Source: CAVQZA01 sp963724805
GTDB lineage: Bacteria > Actinomycetota > Thermoleophilia > Gaiellales > Gaiellaceae
Length of the DNA stretch: 64,000 nucleotides
Assembly: GCA_963724805.1 (NCBI GenBank)
Contig: CAVRWA010000014.1
Span: 1,674,001-1,738,000, forward strand
Direction: 5' to 3'
Part shown: one piece after another, positions 63,603 through 64,000 of the stretch
Position numbering within the stretch: the first letter of the stretch is position 1
Layout: the number at the start of each line of letters is the position of its first letter
The notes under the pieces: model-generated
Databases searched by the model: none
What the model was told of the DNA's origin: nothing
Seen by the model: the letters and a program-made list of their open reading frames with translations, nothing else
Program-made: the position numbers and the translations under genes

Positions 63603-64000
63603 GCGCCCTTTCCGTTGACGGCACGGTCGTCCTCGGCGAAGTCGTAACCCGTGTAGTGGAGGTAGACGTCGTCGAGCGAGGGCCGGTGCGAGGCAACCGC
63701 TTCGACGGAGATCCCGTTCGATTCGAGAGCGGAGAGGATCGAGGGGATCGCGCGGGCGCCGCTGTCGACGCGCATTCGCAGCACCTCGCCGTCGACCGTC
63801 GTCTCGTGCACGCCCTCGAGCAGGCCGACCACCGCCTCGGCGCGGACCCGGTCGCTGTCGGCCAGCCGGACCGAGACCGCCTCCCCGCGCAGGCCGCGCT
63901 TCAGCTCCTCGGGCGTCCCCTCGACCACGATCTTGCCGCGGCTCACGATCGCGAGCCGGTCGGCGAGCTGGTCGGCCTCCTCGAGGTAGTGCGTGGTGAG
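63599..64000 (-). CDS. ABC exporter ATP-binding protein (DrrA-like), C-terminal part
   Basis: The last 133 residues are seen; the gene continues past the right edge. The visible start, LTTHYLEEADQLADRLAIV, is the switch His region after Walker B in DrrA-type ATPases. SRGKIVVEGTPEELKR and the C-terminal DUF4162-like accessory domain follow (GISVEAVASHRPSLDDVYLH). It is in one operon with the permease. Confidence 0.88.
   Translation of the reverse strand, partial: LTTHYLEEADQLADRLAIVSRGKIVVEGTPEELKRGLRGEAVSVRLADSDRVRAEAVVGLLEGVHETTVDGEVLRMRVDSGARAIPSILSALESNGISVEAVASHRPSLDDVYLHYTGYDFAEDDRAVNGKGA

Overview
The window is a dense, very GC-rich (about 70% by eye) bacterial chromosome segment with about 66 protein genes, one tRNA and no rRNA, prophage or transposase. 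It looks like a deep-branching actinobacterium, and a member of Thermoleophilia (for example Gaiellales) is my best inference. The grounds are a DUF2469 protein (an actinobacterial family), CarD, the tilS-hpt-ftsH-fol order, actinobacterial-type MutY and acyl-CoA carboxylase, together with a SigH-type sigma factor beside rlmB and a NYN nuclease, an order better known from Firmicutes. Many start codons lie only 6-8 nt after a TANNNT box, so leaderless transcription appears common.

Layout. 1-3.2 kb: deoD (cut by the edge), a GNAT, peptidase E, a phosphatase, a lipoprotein and a Nudix hydrolase. 3.2-10 kb: tilS-hpt-ftsH-folP-folB, then folK beyond an opposing secreted subtilase. 10-18.4 kb: coaX, dus, greA, a GNAT-lysS-PHP phosphatase-Wzz-like run and a sugar epimerase. 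18.5-27.4 kb: clpC, an M29 aminopeptidase, radA, disA, carD, ispD, a HAD phosphatase and ispF, that is proteostasis, DNA repair, c-di-AMP and isoprenoid genes. 27.5-42.3 kb: an accessory block that separates ispF from gltX. It holds mutY, a complete peptide ABC importer with a proline iminopeptidase, a cupin/MarR/desaturase group around a palindromic operator, and a MoxR-DUF58-VWA-secreted protein-VWA operon. 42.3-46.8 kb: a compact gltX, cysS, rlmB, a NYN nuclease whose 5' end is duplicated around a 152-bp insert, and sigH. 46.8-47.2 kb: tRNA-Thr(UGU) followed by an 84-bp tandem array carrying further copies of the tRNA's 3' half. 47.3-52.5 kb: gabT with potA-potD-potB-potC, for polyamine/GABA uptake and breakdown. 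52.7-64 kb: a Cys/Met-metabolism PLP enzyme, an HtrA protease, acyl-CoA carboxylase beta and alpha subunits with a possible epsilon peptide, a double GNAT, a GGDEF/HD-GYP protein preceded by a 39-residue membrane peptide, an NlpC/P60 hydrolase, pgsA and a DrrAB-like exporter cut by the right edge.

How the parts fit. The peptide importer plus iminopeptidase, and the polyamine importer plus aminotransferase, point to a life on amino-acid and amine nitrogen. The VWA/MoxR operon, SLH-like NlpC hydrolase, HtrA, subtilase and Wzz-like proteins concern the envelope. Most operon junctions are 4-nt ATGA/GTGA overlaps, and three genes appear to need CTG as start. The least explained items are the tRNA-half array, the duplicated 5' end of the NYN gene, the terminator-like hairpin in the carD leader, the compact GluRS and several short intergenic repeats.
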